From: an uncultured Bacteroidales bacterium
GTDB taxonomy: Bacteria; Bacteroidota; Bacteroidia; Bacteroidales; Muribaculaceae
Direction: 5' to 3'
Assembly (NCBI GenBank): GCA_900554345.1
Contig: USHH01000075.1
Span: 1 to 9,381 of the forward strand
DNA: 9,381 bases
Made by a program: the position numbers and the translations under genes. Below, piece after piece: positions 1 through 6,453 of the stretch. Position 1 is the stretch's first letter; every line of letters begins with the position of its first letter. Under the pieces are notes generated by a model. That model was not told where the DNA came from, made no database searches, and saw nothing but the letters and a program-made list of their open reading frames with translations.

Positions 1-238
1 TAACAGAATAAATCAAGGTACGTCCAAGTGCCTGCCAGTAAGCTGCATCCTGGAATGTAGCAATGTAGTTTGCCAGTCCAACAAATGGTTTGTCTTTTGA
101 AACACCGTCCCAGCTTGTAAATGTAAGATATAATCCGTAGATAAATGGAAGGATTACAACTGCACTAAACAGGACAGTGGAAACGCCAGCGAACATCAAG
201 TACTGTTTTACTTTATATTTCATGGTGTTTCTTTCCAT
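1..238 (-). CDS. Sugar ABC transporter permease, N-terminal fragment (MalF/UgpA-like)
   Basis: Reading the minus strand from the ATG at 238 gives about 79 residues, open to the window edge, so only the N-terminus is present. It begins MERNTMKYKVKQYLMFAGVS, followed by one hydrophobic membrane segment (about residues 13-36, including VVILPFIYGLYLTF). Then comes the conserved patch FVGLANYIATFQD...YWQALGRTLIYSV, typical of the first periplasmic loop of MalF/UgpA-type sugar-import permeases. Such proteins form the inner-membrane channel with a second permease, fed by a solute-binding protein. A Shine-Dalgarno-like AAAGGGG lies 9 nt before the ATG; a second ATG at 223 is a less likely start. AT-rich codons and the ribosome binding site differ sharply from the downstream Bacteroidales genes and resemble Lachnospiraceae-type Firmicutes. 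The family call comes from remembered motifs, not a search; the substrate cannot be told. Confidence 0.8.
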   Translation of the reverse strand, partial: MERNTMKYKVKQYLMFAGVSTVLFSAVVILPFIYGLYLTFTSWDGVSKDKPFVGLANYIATFQDAAYWQALGRTLIYSV

Positions 239-247
239 GATCACGAT

Positions 248-254
248 CCCCTTT
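248..254 (-). promoter_or_regulatory. Shine-Dalgarno site of the ABC permease
   Basis: Minus-strand AAAGGGG sits 9 nt upstream of the ATG at 238. It fixes the start of the permease. It also marks this end of the window as using Shine-Dalgarno initiation, unlike the bamA, ompH and beta-barrel genes, whose leaders are A/C-rich with no such motif. Confidence 0.6.
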
Positions 255-334
255 CCCTTTTCTTTTTTGTCTCCACCCTTTTCCCGCTGCCTCCGAAAAT
301 CTATAATCCAGTACTTTTCTTTTTGTGAGGGAAA
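255..334. other. Probable chimeric junction (Firmicutes-like to Bacteroidales)
   Basis: Between the leader of the minus-strand permease (pyrimidine-rich on the plus strand) and the first recognisable UppS codons, base composition changes abruptly from AT-rich to GC-rich. UppS similarity starts at about 335 (EAARRMARE), with an in-frame stop at 326-328 just before it, so the preceding bases are not uppS. I place the join near 325-335. No inverted repeats, integrase gene or target duplication are visible that would suggest a natural insertion. An assembly or library chimera is the favoured explanation. Confidence 0.65.
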
Positions 335-640
335 GAGGCCGCACGCCGCATGGCCCGCGAGGCGGCAGCCGGAAAGCTCGACCCAGACGCGATCACCGAG
401 CAGACAGTGGCCGGCCACCTGGCCACCGCCGGGATGCCCGACCCCGACCTCCTCATACGCACCGGCGGAGAGGAGCGCATCAGCAACTACCTGCTCTGGC
501 AGATAGCATACAGCGAGCTCTACTTCACCGACGTGCTCTGGCCTGACTTCACCAACGAGGAATACGCCGACGCGCTCATCGACTACCAGAGCCGCGAGCG
601 CCGCTACGGCAAGACCAGCGAACAGGTGGCCGCGGAATGA
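329..640 (+). CDS. uppS: Isoprenyl transferase (undecaprenyl diphosphate synthase), C-terminal part only
   Basis: This is the C-terminal 100 or so residues of a protein that is normally about 240-250 residues long. The signature [20 protein letters not shown] and the following [15 protein letters not shown] are the conserved C-terminal block of cis-prenyltransferases. They contain the equivalents of E. coli UppS Arg194 (codon 458-460), Arg200 (476-478) and Glu213 (515-517), which bind isopentenyl diphosphate. The N-terminal catalytic Asp region (DGNGRWA-type) is absent because the sequence is replaced upstream of about 330. An ATG at 350 is in frame but internal to the family, not the true start. 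UppS makes the C55 lipid carrier for peptidoglycan and surface glycans at the inner membrane. The TGA at 638-640 lies 53 nt before the preferred bamA start, so the two were probably co-transcribed. The truncation is probably a contig artefact rather than a real pseudogene. Confidence 0.92.
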   Translation, partial: GKEAARRMAREAAAGKLDPDAITEQTVAGHLATAGMPDPDLLIRTGGEERISNYLLWQIAYSELYFTDVLWPDFTNEEYADALIDYQSRERRYGKTSEQVAAE

Positions 641-693
641 CACCGCGTCCCCGACACAACCAACCAACAAGCAAGAACCAACCTACGCACAGA

Positions 694-3417
694 ATGCGAC
701 CACAGATAAAACCCGCCCTCATCCTCCTCCTGCTCGGCATCGCCGGCGCCACGGCGCAGACGCCCGCCGGGCAGCCCGACGTCACCCCGCAGACCCCGGC
801 AGAGCCGGCCCCAGCTCCCATGCAGACGGCGCCCGCGGCCCCCCTCCCCGGCGACACCATCTACAACCCCGACATCATATACTCGCCGCTCCCCAAGAGC
901 TACGAGATCGCCGGCATCAACGTGGAGGGCGTGACCCATGTGGACGACTACATCATCATCGGTTTCTCGGGCCTCTCGGCGGGAGAGCGCATCGAGATTC
1001 CGGGCGACGCCATCTCCAACGCAGTGAAGCGCTACTGGCGACAGGGCATATACTCCAAGGTGAGCATCAGCGTCGACAAGATGGTGGGCGACAAGGTGTG
1101 GCTCACCATCCACCTGCGCCAGCTCCCGAAGCTCTCCGAGCTGCGGTTCACCGGCGTGAAGGGGGGCGAGAAGAAGGACATCGAGGAGAGGCTCTCGATG
1201 GTCGACGGCCAGCAGATCACCCCCAACATCATAGCGCGCGCCAAGAAGATCATCGAAGACTACTACAGCAACAAGGGATTCAAGAACGCCGTGGTCACCA
1301 TCCGCGAGCAGCCCGACCTCAGCCACGAGAACCACGTGTATCTCGACATCGACATCAACCGCCAGAGCAAGGTGAAGGTCCACAAGATCTACATCAACGG
1401 CAACGAGGTGCTCTCCGACCGCAAGGTGAAGGGTGCCATGAAGAAGACCAACGAGAACGGCAACCTCCTCAACCTCTTCAAGCAGAAGAAATTCGTGGAG
1501 TCGGACTACAAGGACGACAAGAACCGCATCATCAACAAGTATAACGAGCTCGGCTACCGCGACGCCAGAATCGTGAGCGACAGCGTGACGCCCTACAACG
1601 AGAAGCAGGTGGACGTGCACATCACCGTCGACGAGGGTCGCAGATACTACATCAGCGACATCTCATGGGTGGGCAACACGGTCTACCCCACCGACCAGCT
1701 CAACAGCCTGCTCGGCATCTATCCCGGCGACGTCTACAACCAGAAGCTCCTCGACAAGCGCCTCAGGGAAGACGAGGACGCCGTGAGCAACCTCTATCTC
1801 GACAACGGCTACCTCTTCTTCCAGCTCGTGCCCATCGAGGAGAACATACACGGCGACAGCATCGCGCTGCAGATGCGCATGTTCGAGGGGAAGCAGGCAA
1901 CCGTCAACCGCGTGGTGATCAACGGCAACGACCAGCTCTTCGAGAAGGTGATACGCCGCGACCTGCGGGTGCGCCCGGGAGAGCTCTTCTCCAAGGCCGA
2001 CCTCATGCGCTCCTACCGCGAGATCGCCGCCTCGGGCCACTTCAACCCCGAGACCATCGACATCCAGCCGGAGCCCAACGAGAGCGACGGCACCGTAGAC
2101 ATCGTATTCAACCTCGAGACCAAGGCCAACGACCAGGTGCAGCTCTCATTCGGATGGGGACAGACCGGAGTCACCGGCCAGCTCGCCTTCTCATTCAAGA
2201 ACTTCTCGATCAAGAACCTCTTCAACCCCGGCTCCTACCGGGGCATAATACCGCGCGGCGACGGCCAGACCTTCTCGATCTCGGCCCAGACCAACGCCAA
2301 ATACTACCAGAGCTACAGCATCTCCTTCCTCGACCCATGGCTCGGCGGCAAGCGACCCAACTCCCTCTCGATCGGCCTCGACTACAGCCGCTCGACGGGC
2401 ATCAACTCCAGCTTCTACAACCAGGCCTGGCGCGACTCCTACAACTACGCCATCTACCAGCAGGGAATGGCGGGCACCAACTACAACACCTACGCCTACC
2501 AGAACGCCTACGACCCCAACAAGGTGCTCCAGATGGCCGGCGTCGCCGTGGGATTCGGCACCCGCCTCTCATGGCCCGACGACTTCTTCACCTTCCAGGC
2601 CACCCTGGCCTACCGATGGTATTACCTCAAGAACTGGGAGTATCTCTACTATATGAACAACGGCGTCTCCAACTCGCTGACGCTCGGCCTCAACCTATCG
2701 CGCGAGAGCATCGACAACCCGATCTACACGCGCCGCGGCTCATCCTTCTCACTCGACCTGACGCTGACGCCCCCCACCTCGCTCTTCTCGGGCAATAAAG
2801 ACTGGAAAGCCCTCTCGGAGCGCGCCTCCGACGCCAACGCCGACCAGGAGACACGCACCGCCGCACAGAAGGAGCTCTACCGCTGGATCGAATACTGGAA
2901 GCTGCGCTTCAAGAGCCGCACCTACACGCCGCTGGCCGACCCCGACGGCAACTTCACGCTCGTGCTCATGACACGCGCCGACTTCGCGCTGCTCGGCTCC
3001 TACAACAAATACTTCAAGAGTCCTTTCGAGACATTCTATTTCGGCGGCGACGGCATGAGCGGAAGCTACACCTACGCCACGGAGACCGTGGCGATGCGAG
3101 GCTACGAGAACGGACAGTTCACCCCCTGGGGCTACGAGGGCTACGCCTACGGACGCTTCGGCCTCGAGCTCCGCTTCCCATTCATGCTCCAGCCCGCCAC
3201 CACCATCTACGCCCTGGCTTTCGCCGAGGCCGGCAACTGCTGGACGTCGGTGAAGGACTTCTCGCCCTTCAACCTCAAGCGCAGCGCCGGAGTGGGCATC
3301 CGCATCTACCTCTCCATGCTCGGCACGCTCGGCATCGACTGGGGATACGGATTCGACCAGGTGTGGGGCCGAAGGGGTGGCAGCCAGCTCCACTTCGTGC
3401 TCGGCCAGGAGTTCTAA
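694..3417 (+). CDS. bamA: BamA, outer-membrane protein assembly factor (Omp85 family)
   Basis: A 907-residue Omp85 insertase that folds beta-barrel proteins into the outer membrane. I chose the ATG at 694 because it begins a good signal peptide (MRPQIKPALILLLLGIAGATA, cut before Gln) and follows an A/C-rich Bacteroidetes-type leader. An in-frame ATG at 637 overlapping the uppS stop would add 19 hydrophilic residues. After a Pro/Ala-rich linker (about 22-60) come five POTRA domains (about 70-145, 146-223, 226-315, 318-397, 403-476), then the 16-strand barrel (about 480-907). The L6 motif appears as MRGY (residues 801-804), equivalent to VRGF. The protein ends in ...LHFVLGQEF, with the terminal aromatic residue of a barrel beta-signal. 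A charged, helix-prone loop insertion lies at about 700-745. Three ompH chaperone genes follow directly, consistent with a shared envelope-biogenesis job. No frameshift is seen. Confidence 0.97.
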   Translation: MRPQIKPALILLLLGIAGATAQTPAGQPDVTPQTPAEPAPAPMQTAPAAPLPGDTIYNPDIIYSPLPKSYEIAGINVEGVTHVDDYIIIGFSGLSAGERIEIPGDAISNAVKRYWRQGIYSKVSISVDKMVGDKVWLTIHLRQLPKLSELRFTGVKGGEKKDIEERLSMVDGQQITPNIIARAKKIIEDYYSNKGFKNAVVTIREQPDLSHENHVYLDIDINRQSKVKVHKIYINGNEVLSDRKVKGAMKKTNENGNLLNLFKQKKFVESDYKDDKNRIINKYNELGYRDARIVSDSVTPYNEKQVDVHITVDEGRRYYISDISWVGNTVYPTDQLNSLLGIYPGDVYNQKLLDKRLREDEDAVSNLYLDNGYLFFQLVPIEENIHGDSIALQMRMFEGKQATVNRVVINGNDQLFEKVIRRDLRVRPGELFSKADLMRSYREIAASGHFNPETIDIQPEPNESDGTVDIVFNLETKANDQVQLSFGWGQTGVTGQLAFSFKNFSIKNLFNPGSYRGIIPRGDGQTFSISAQTNAKYYQSYSISFLDPWLGGKRPNSLSIGLDYSRSTGINSSFYNQAWRDSYNYAIYQQGMAGTNYNTYAYQNAYDPNKVLQMAGVAVGFGTRLSWPDDFFTFQATLAYRWYYLKNWEYLYYMNNGVSNSLTLGLNLSRESIDNPIYTRRGSSFSLDLTLTPPTSLFSGNKDWKALSERASDANADQETRTAAQKELYRWIEYWKLRFKSRTYTPLADPDGNFTLVLMTRADFALLGSYNKYFKSPFETFYFGGDGMSGSYTYATETVAMRGYENGQFTPWGYEGYAYGRFGLELRFPFMLQPATTIYALAFAEAGNCWTSVKDFSPFNLKRSAGVGIRIYLSMLGTLGIDWGYGFDQVWGRRGGSQLHFVLGQEF

Positions 3418-3463
3418 CAAATCGGGCGATGAATTGTTAACTAATTAACCAACTGAAACCAAA

Positions 3464-3979
3464 ATGAAAAGACTGATGATTACGGCCGTGGCCGCCATTC
3501 TGGGCATCGCGGCGATGTCGGCACAGAAATTCGCGCTCGTCGACATGGAATACATACTGCGCAACGTGCCGGCCTACGAGATGGCCAACGAGCAGCTCAA
3601 CCAGGTGTCGCTGCGCTGGGAGAAAGAGGTGACGGAGCTCCAGAAGGAGGCCGAGACCATGTATAAGAACTATCAGAACGAGAAGATGTTTCTGACCGAA
3701 GACCAGAAGAAGAAACGCGAGGAGGAGATAGTGGCCAAGGAGAAGGAGGTGTCGGAGACACGGGCTAAGTATTTCAGCCCCGAGGGTGAGCTCTACAAGA
3801 AGCGCCAGAGCCTGATGAAGCCTATCCAGGAAGACGTCTACAACGCCGTCAAGGCCGTGGCCGAGGAGAAGGGCTACCAGACGATCTTCGACCGCGCCTC
3901 GAGCCAGAGCATCGTATTCGCCTCGCCGCGCATCGACGTGAGCAACGATGTGCTCGCCAAACTTGGTTATTCAAAATAA
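3464..3979 (+). CDS. OmpH/Skp-family periplasmic chaperone, copy 1
   Basis: A 171-residue protein with a signal peptide (MKRLMITAVAAILGIAAMSA, cut before QKF) followed by the family's first strand FALVDMEYIL. A long charged coiled coil (about 40-115, rich in Glu/Lys) comes next, then a C-terminal segment (EEKGYQTIFDR...IVFASPRIDVS) that completes the trimerisation head. Skp/OmpH trimers form jellyfish-shaped clamps that hold unfolded outer-membrane proteins in the periplasm and pass them to the Bam complex. It lies 46 nt after bamA with no terminator between, so it is likely co-transcribed. The leader is AT-rich and ends AACCAAAATG, without a Shine-Dalgarno. It differs from the other two copies by a stretch around STRAKYFSPEGELYKKRQ-like sequence in the second helix and by ending DVLAKLGYSK. 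Confidence 0.93.
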   Translation: MKRLMITAVAAILGIAAMSAQKFALVDMEYILRNVPAYEMANEQLNQVSLRWEKEVTELQKEAETMYKNYQNEKMFLTEDQKKKREEEIVAKEKEVSETRAKYFSPEGELYKKRQSLMKPIQEDVYNAVKAVAEEKGYQTIFDRASSQSIVFASPRIDVSNDVLAKLGYSK

Positions 3980-3993
3980 AATGAATAACTTTG
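3962..3993 (+). promoter_or_regulatory. Putative Bacteroidetes-type promoter for ompH copy 2
   Basis: TAACTTTG at 3986-3993 matches the Bacteroidetes -7 consensus TAnnTTTG exactly. It is preceded 20 nt upstream by CTTG (3962-3965), a three-of-four match to the -33 TTTG. The predicted transcript would start near 4000, about 30 nt before the ATG at 4031. The -33 element lies inside the last codons of copy 1. This would give copy 2 transcription independent of bamA. Confidence 0.5.
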
Positions 3994-4030
3994 CAGACTG
4001 AAAACCAACAAGAACACACATACGACAGAA

Positions 4031-4537
4031 ATGCTTAAGAAAATTCTTTTGATAGCAGCGGTGCTGCTTCCGATGTTCGCCTCAGCGCAGACATTGAAAA
4101 TCGGCCTTGTAGACTCCAACAGCATCCTCCAGGCCATGCCAGAGACAAAAGAGGCCGAGACAAAGCTTCAGGAGGTGCAGAAGAAATACCGCGACCAGAT
4201 CGACCAGCTCATCCAGGAGATACAGCGCCTGGAGGAGGAGCTCAAGAATATGGGCGCCGACACTCCCGCGGCCATCCGCACCCAGAAGGAGACCGACTAC
4301 CAGCAGCAGGGGATGAAGATCCAGCAGTTTCAGCAGACGGCATCCCAGGATCTCGAGAAGCAGCAGGGCGAGCTGATGATGCCCATCATCCAGAAGATAC
4401 GCACCGCCATCACGGCCGTGGGACAGGAGGAGGGCTTCTCCTACATCCAGATGAAAGACGACCAGCTCGTGTATTATTTCGCGGCTCCCGTCGAGGACAT
4501 CACTCCCAAGGTGAAGGCCAAGCTCGGCATCCAGTAA
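4031..4537 (+). CDS. OmpH/Skp-family periplasmic chaperone, copy 2
   Basis: A 168-residue protein with signal peptide MLKKILLIAAVLLPMFASA, cut before Gln. The mature N-terminus LKIGLVDSNSILQAMPETKE is the family's first strand and helix. Residues about 35-110 form a Gln/Glu/Lys-rich coiled coil (IQRLEEELKNMG...), and the protein ends DITPKVKAKLGIQ. It is clearly more like copy 3 than copy 1: both share AMPET, a xADxPxAIR motif in the middle of the coil and the DITxKVKxKLG tail. It presumably acts as a periplasmic holdase for outer-membrane proteins. The gap of 51 nt from copy 1 contains a -7-like promoter element, and a strong hairpin terminator follows the stop. Confidence 0.93.
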   Translation: MLKKILLIAAVLLPMFASAQTLKIGLVDSNSILQAMPETKEAETKLQEVQKKYRDQIDQLIQEIQRLEEELKNMGADTPAAIRTQKETDYQQQGMKIQQFQQTASQDLEKQQGELMMPIIQKIRTAITAVGQEEGFSYIQMKDDQLVYYFAAPVEDITPKVKAKLGIQ

Positions 4538-4571
4538 GCTCCGGCTCCACCGGCCGCCAAGGCAATCATAC

Positions 4572-4617
4572 AAGTCCGGATTCCGACCGCTGACGCCGGA
4601 ATCCGGACTTTCGGTTT
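4572..4617 (+). terminator. Intrinsic terminator after ompH copy 2
   Basis: A perfect 14-bp inverted repeat, AAGTCCGGATTCCG (4572-4585) and CGGAATCCGGACTT (4597-4610), encloses an 11-nt loop and runs into TCGGTTT. The T-run is short and interrupted, but the stem is long and GC-rich. It separates the bamA-ompH1-ompH2 unit from ompH3-murI. Confidence 0.75.
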
Positions 4618-4669
4618 ATCCGGATACTCTTTGCATTAAACACTATACCAACACAACCGACTACAGACT

Positions 4670-5170
4670 ATGCTACGACTTATCATGCTCGCGGCGCTGA
4701 TGCTGCCGCTGCTCTGCCAGGCCCAGACCGGCAAGGTGGGGCTCGTCGACATCGACGCCATCATGGAGGCGATGCCCGAGACGGCCACCGCCCAGAACCG
4801 CCTCAACGAGCTCTCGCAGAAATACTACGAGGAATATACGAAGATGAACGAGGAGGTGAAGCGCATCTACGACCAGATCAAGGACCTTCCGGCCGACGAG
4901 CCTACGGCGATCCGCGAGCGCAAGACGCGCGAATTCGCCGACCTGCAACAGAAGATACAGCGCTACGAGCAGGACGTGATGGCCGACATGCAGGCGCAGG
5001 GCGAGGAGCTCAAGGCCCCGATCCGCGCTAAGATCATGGCCGCCGTGGAGCAGGTGGCCCTCGAGGAGGACCTCAGCTTCGTAAGGAAGCTCGACCCCGA
5101 GGAGGTGTATTTCTACAAGGAGCCTTACGAGGACATCACCCGGAAGGTGAAGGACAAGCTCGGCCTCTGA
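4670..5170 (+). CDS. OmpH/Skp-family periplasmic chaperone, copy 3
   Basis: A 166-residue protein with a short signal peptide (MLRLIMLAALMLPLLCQA, cut before Gln). The Cys in PLLCQ does not fit a lipobox well, so a lipoprotein is not favoured. The mature start TGKVGLVDIDAIMEAMPET matches copy 2, as do LPADEPTAIRERK and the C-terminal DITRKVKDKLGL. A charged coiled coil spans about residues 35-110. It is likely another outer-membrane-protein holdase or a divergent paralogue with its own clients. The 132-nt gap before it holds the copy 2 terminator and TACTCTTTG (4625-4633), a -7-like element one base too long and without a clear -33. murI starts 38 nt after its stop with no terminator, so copy 3 and murI are probably one transcript. 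Confidence 0.92.
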   Translation: MLRLIMLAALMLPLLCQAQTGKVGLVDIDAIMEAMPETATAQNRLNELSQKYYEEYTKMNEEVKRIYDQIKDLPADEPTAIRERKTREFADLQQKIQRYEQDVMADMQAQGEELKAPIRAKIMAAVEQVALEEDLSFVRKLDPEEVYFYKEPYEDITRKVKDKLGL

Positions 5171-5208
5171 GCCCGCACATATATCCACGACACTTAATCA
5201 TCCTGACA

Positions 5209-6021
5209 ATGCAGATAGGAGTATTCGACTCGGGCTACGGCGGGCTGACGATACTGCGGGAGATCCACAGGCGTCTGCCGGGCTACGACTACCTCTACCT
5301 CGGCGACAACGCGCGGGCGCCCTACGGCTCGCGCTCGTTTGAGGTGGTGTATGACTTCACGCTCCAGGCGGTGAGGCATCTGTTCGACCGGGGGTGCCCG
5401 CTGGTGATCCTGGCGTGCAACACGGCGTCGGCCAAGGCGCTGCGCTCCATACAGCAGCTCGACCTGCCGGAGATAGACCCGACGCGGAGGGTGCTTGGAG
5501 TGATCCGCCCCACGGTGGAGGCGCTCGGCGACATCACGGCGAGCCGTCACGTGGGTGTGCTCGGCACACAGGGCACGGTGAAGAGCGGCTCCTACACCCT
5601 CGAGATCGGGAAGCTCTACCCGGAGATGAGCATCACGGAGCAGGAGTGTCCGATGTGGGTGCCGCTGGTGGAGAACGGCGAGGCACAGGGGTCGGGCGCC
5701 GACTATTTCGTGAGGAAGTATATCGACACGCTGATGGAGCGCGACCCGGAGATCGACACCATAGTGCTGGGCTGCACACACTACCCCATGCTGATCGACA
5801 AGATCCGGCTCTACGCGCCGGAGGGGGTGAACGTGCTGGCGCAGGGAGACCTCGTAGCCGGAAGCCTCGCCTCCTATCTGGAGCGCCATCCGGAGATGGA
5901 GAGGCGCCTCTCGCGGGGCTCCACCGTAGAATACATGACTACCGAGAGTCCGGAGAAATTCGACGGCACGGCGTCGCTCTTCATGGGGGCGCCGGTGAAG
6001 TCGGTGCACGTGGCGCTGTGA
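5209..6021 (+). CDS. murI: Glutamate racemase
   Basis: A 270-residue cytosolic enzyme, the usual family length, that interconverts L- and D-glutamate to supply D-Glu for the peptidoglycan stem peptide. The two catalytic cysteines are visible: Cys70 in ILACNTAS and Cys189 in VLGCTHYPML. Asp7-Ser8 in GVFDSGYGGLT and the YLGDNARAPYG block (residues 30-40) contribute to the substrate site. The ATG at 5209 begins exactly at the conserved first strand, so the start is secure. It sits 38 nt after ompH copy 3 on the same strand and 50 nt before the small TPR gene. Linkage to bamA and ompH places peptidoglycan and outer-membrane biogenesis genes together, an arrangement known in Bacteroidales. All key residues are present and no frameshift is seen. 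Confidence 0.97.
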   Translation: MQIGVFDSGYGGLTILREIHRRLPGYDYLYLGDNARAPYGSRSFEVVYDFTLQAVRHLFDRGCPLVILACNTASAKALRSIQQLDLPEIDPTRRVLGVIRPTVEALGDITASRHVGVLGTQGTVKSGSYTLEIGKLYPEMSITEQECPMWVPLVENGEAQGSGADYFVRKYIDTLMERDPEIDTIVLGCTHYPMLIDKIRLYAPEGVNVLAQGDLVAGSLASYLERHPEMERRLSRGSTVEYMTTESPEKFDGTASLFMGAPVKSVHVAL

Positions 6022-6023
6022 CC

Positions 6024-6053
6024 TTTCACGGGCGCCCCGACGTTATAAAATTG
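6024..6053 (+). promoter_or_regulatory. Weak candidate promoter before the small TPR gene
   Basis: TTTC (6024-6027), an 18-nt spacer and TAAAATTG (6046-6053) resemble the Bacteroidetes -33 and -7 elements with one mismatch in each. A start near 6060 would leave only a very short leader before the ATG at 6072. Read-through from murI is equally possible. Confidence 0.25.
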
Positions 6054-6071
6054 AGACCAATCCATACGAAG

Positions 6072-6350
6072 ATGATGACACTTGAAGAAATAAAGGCCGG
6101 AGTGGCCGGAGGCGGCATCTCCACAGAGAGGGCGATAGAGCTGCTCAACGAGTATATAGAGGCTAATCCGAATGACGACGCGGCGCTGACCTACCGCGGG
6201 ATGCGCTACTGGAGCCTCAACCGCAGGTCGGAGGCGATCAACGACTATCTGGCGGCCGTCAAGGCCAATCCGGAGTCGGAGGCGCGCAACGCGCTGAAGG
6301 TGACCTACGACATCCTCAACTTCTACAACAAGGACCTCTACAATCCCTGA
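6072..6350 (+). CDS. Small tetratricopeptide-repeat (TPR) protein
   Basis: A 92-residue protein starting MMTLEEIKAG, with a second possible ATG at 6075. Residues about 18-70 form roughly one and a half TPR units: ERAIELLNEYIEANPNDDAA, then RGMRYWSLNRRSEAINDYLA, then AVKANPES. The Ala/Pro spacing is typical of helix-turn-helix TPR packing, and the tail reads DILNFYNKDLYNP. There is no signal peptide or membrane segment, so it is probably cytosolic. TPRs mediate protein binding; the partner is unknown. Small TPR proteins with this kind of tail are, as far as I recall, widespread in Bacteroidales. The reading frame stays open far upstream, overlapping murI, but that part is an out-of-frame shadow of murI; coding character begins at the double Met. 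It is followed by a 103-nt gap with the tRNA promoter and no obvious terminator. Confidence 0.8.
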   Translation: MMTLEEIKAGVAGGGISTERAIELLNEYIEANPNDDAALTYRGMRYWSLNRRSEAINDYLAAVKANPESEARNALKVTYDILNFYNKDLYNP

Positions 6351-6383
6351 GAAGCCGACGGAATTGAAAAAGAGGGGCGGAAA

Positions 6384-6415
6384 TTTGGAGATACGGGATA
6401 TAAAGAGTAATTTTG
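6384..6415 (+). promoter_or_regulatory. Bacteroidetes-type promoter of tRNA-Leu
   Basis: TTTG at 6384-6387, a 20-nt spacer and TAATTTTG at 6408-6415 match the Bacteroidetes sigma-ABfr consensus (TTTG, 19-21 nt, TAnnTTTG) at every defined base. Transcription would start around 6422, about 30 nt before the mature tRNA. It is the best promoter match I saw in the window. Confidence 0.8.
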
Positions 6416-6453
6416 CAGAACGGTATGAGGGAGAAATCCTTATGCCGATGGCC

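Noticed and set aside
177..506. Plus-strand open frame crossing the left junction (about 109 codons)
   Set aside because: It runs antisense to the permease start and out of frame with uppS across the composition break, and it has no coherent domain.
637..693. Upstream bamA start overlapping the uppS stop (ATGA)
   Set aside because: It would add 19 hydrophilic residues before a complete signal peptide; the ATG at 694 has a typical A/C-rich leader and makes a better secretion signal.
604..1620. Long minus-strand open frame antisense to bamA (about 338 codons)
   Set aside because: It is Val/Leu/His/Asp-rich with no domain character and mirrors the GC-biased third positions of bamA, which has clear homology on the other strand.
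1665..2798. Long plus-strand open frame inside bamA (about 377 codons)
   Set aside because: It is Arg/Pro/Gln/His-rich, out of frame with bamA, and has no motif; a shadow caused by high GC.
4625..4633. TACTCTTTG as a promoter for ompH copy 3
   Set aside because: The spacing between TA and TTTG is one base too long and no TTTG lies at the expected -33 distance; mentioned under the gene but not called.
4700..4732. Lipoprotein signal in ompH copy 3 (PLLCQ)
   Set aside because: The residues before Cys (Pro-Leu-Leu) do not fit the usual Leu-Ala/Ser-Gly/Ala-Cys lipobox, and a normal cut before Gln fits better, as in copy 2.
5194..6009. Minus-strand open frame antisense to murI (about 271 codons)
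   Set aside because: It is His/Arg/Val-rich without recognisable domains, while murI on the plus strand has all catalytic residues.
5394..6071. In-frame upstream extension of the small TPR protein through murI
   Set aside because: This part is Gly/Arg/His/Ala-rich and overlaps murI out of frame; TPR-like sequence begins only at the double Met at 6072.
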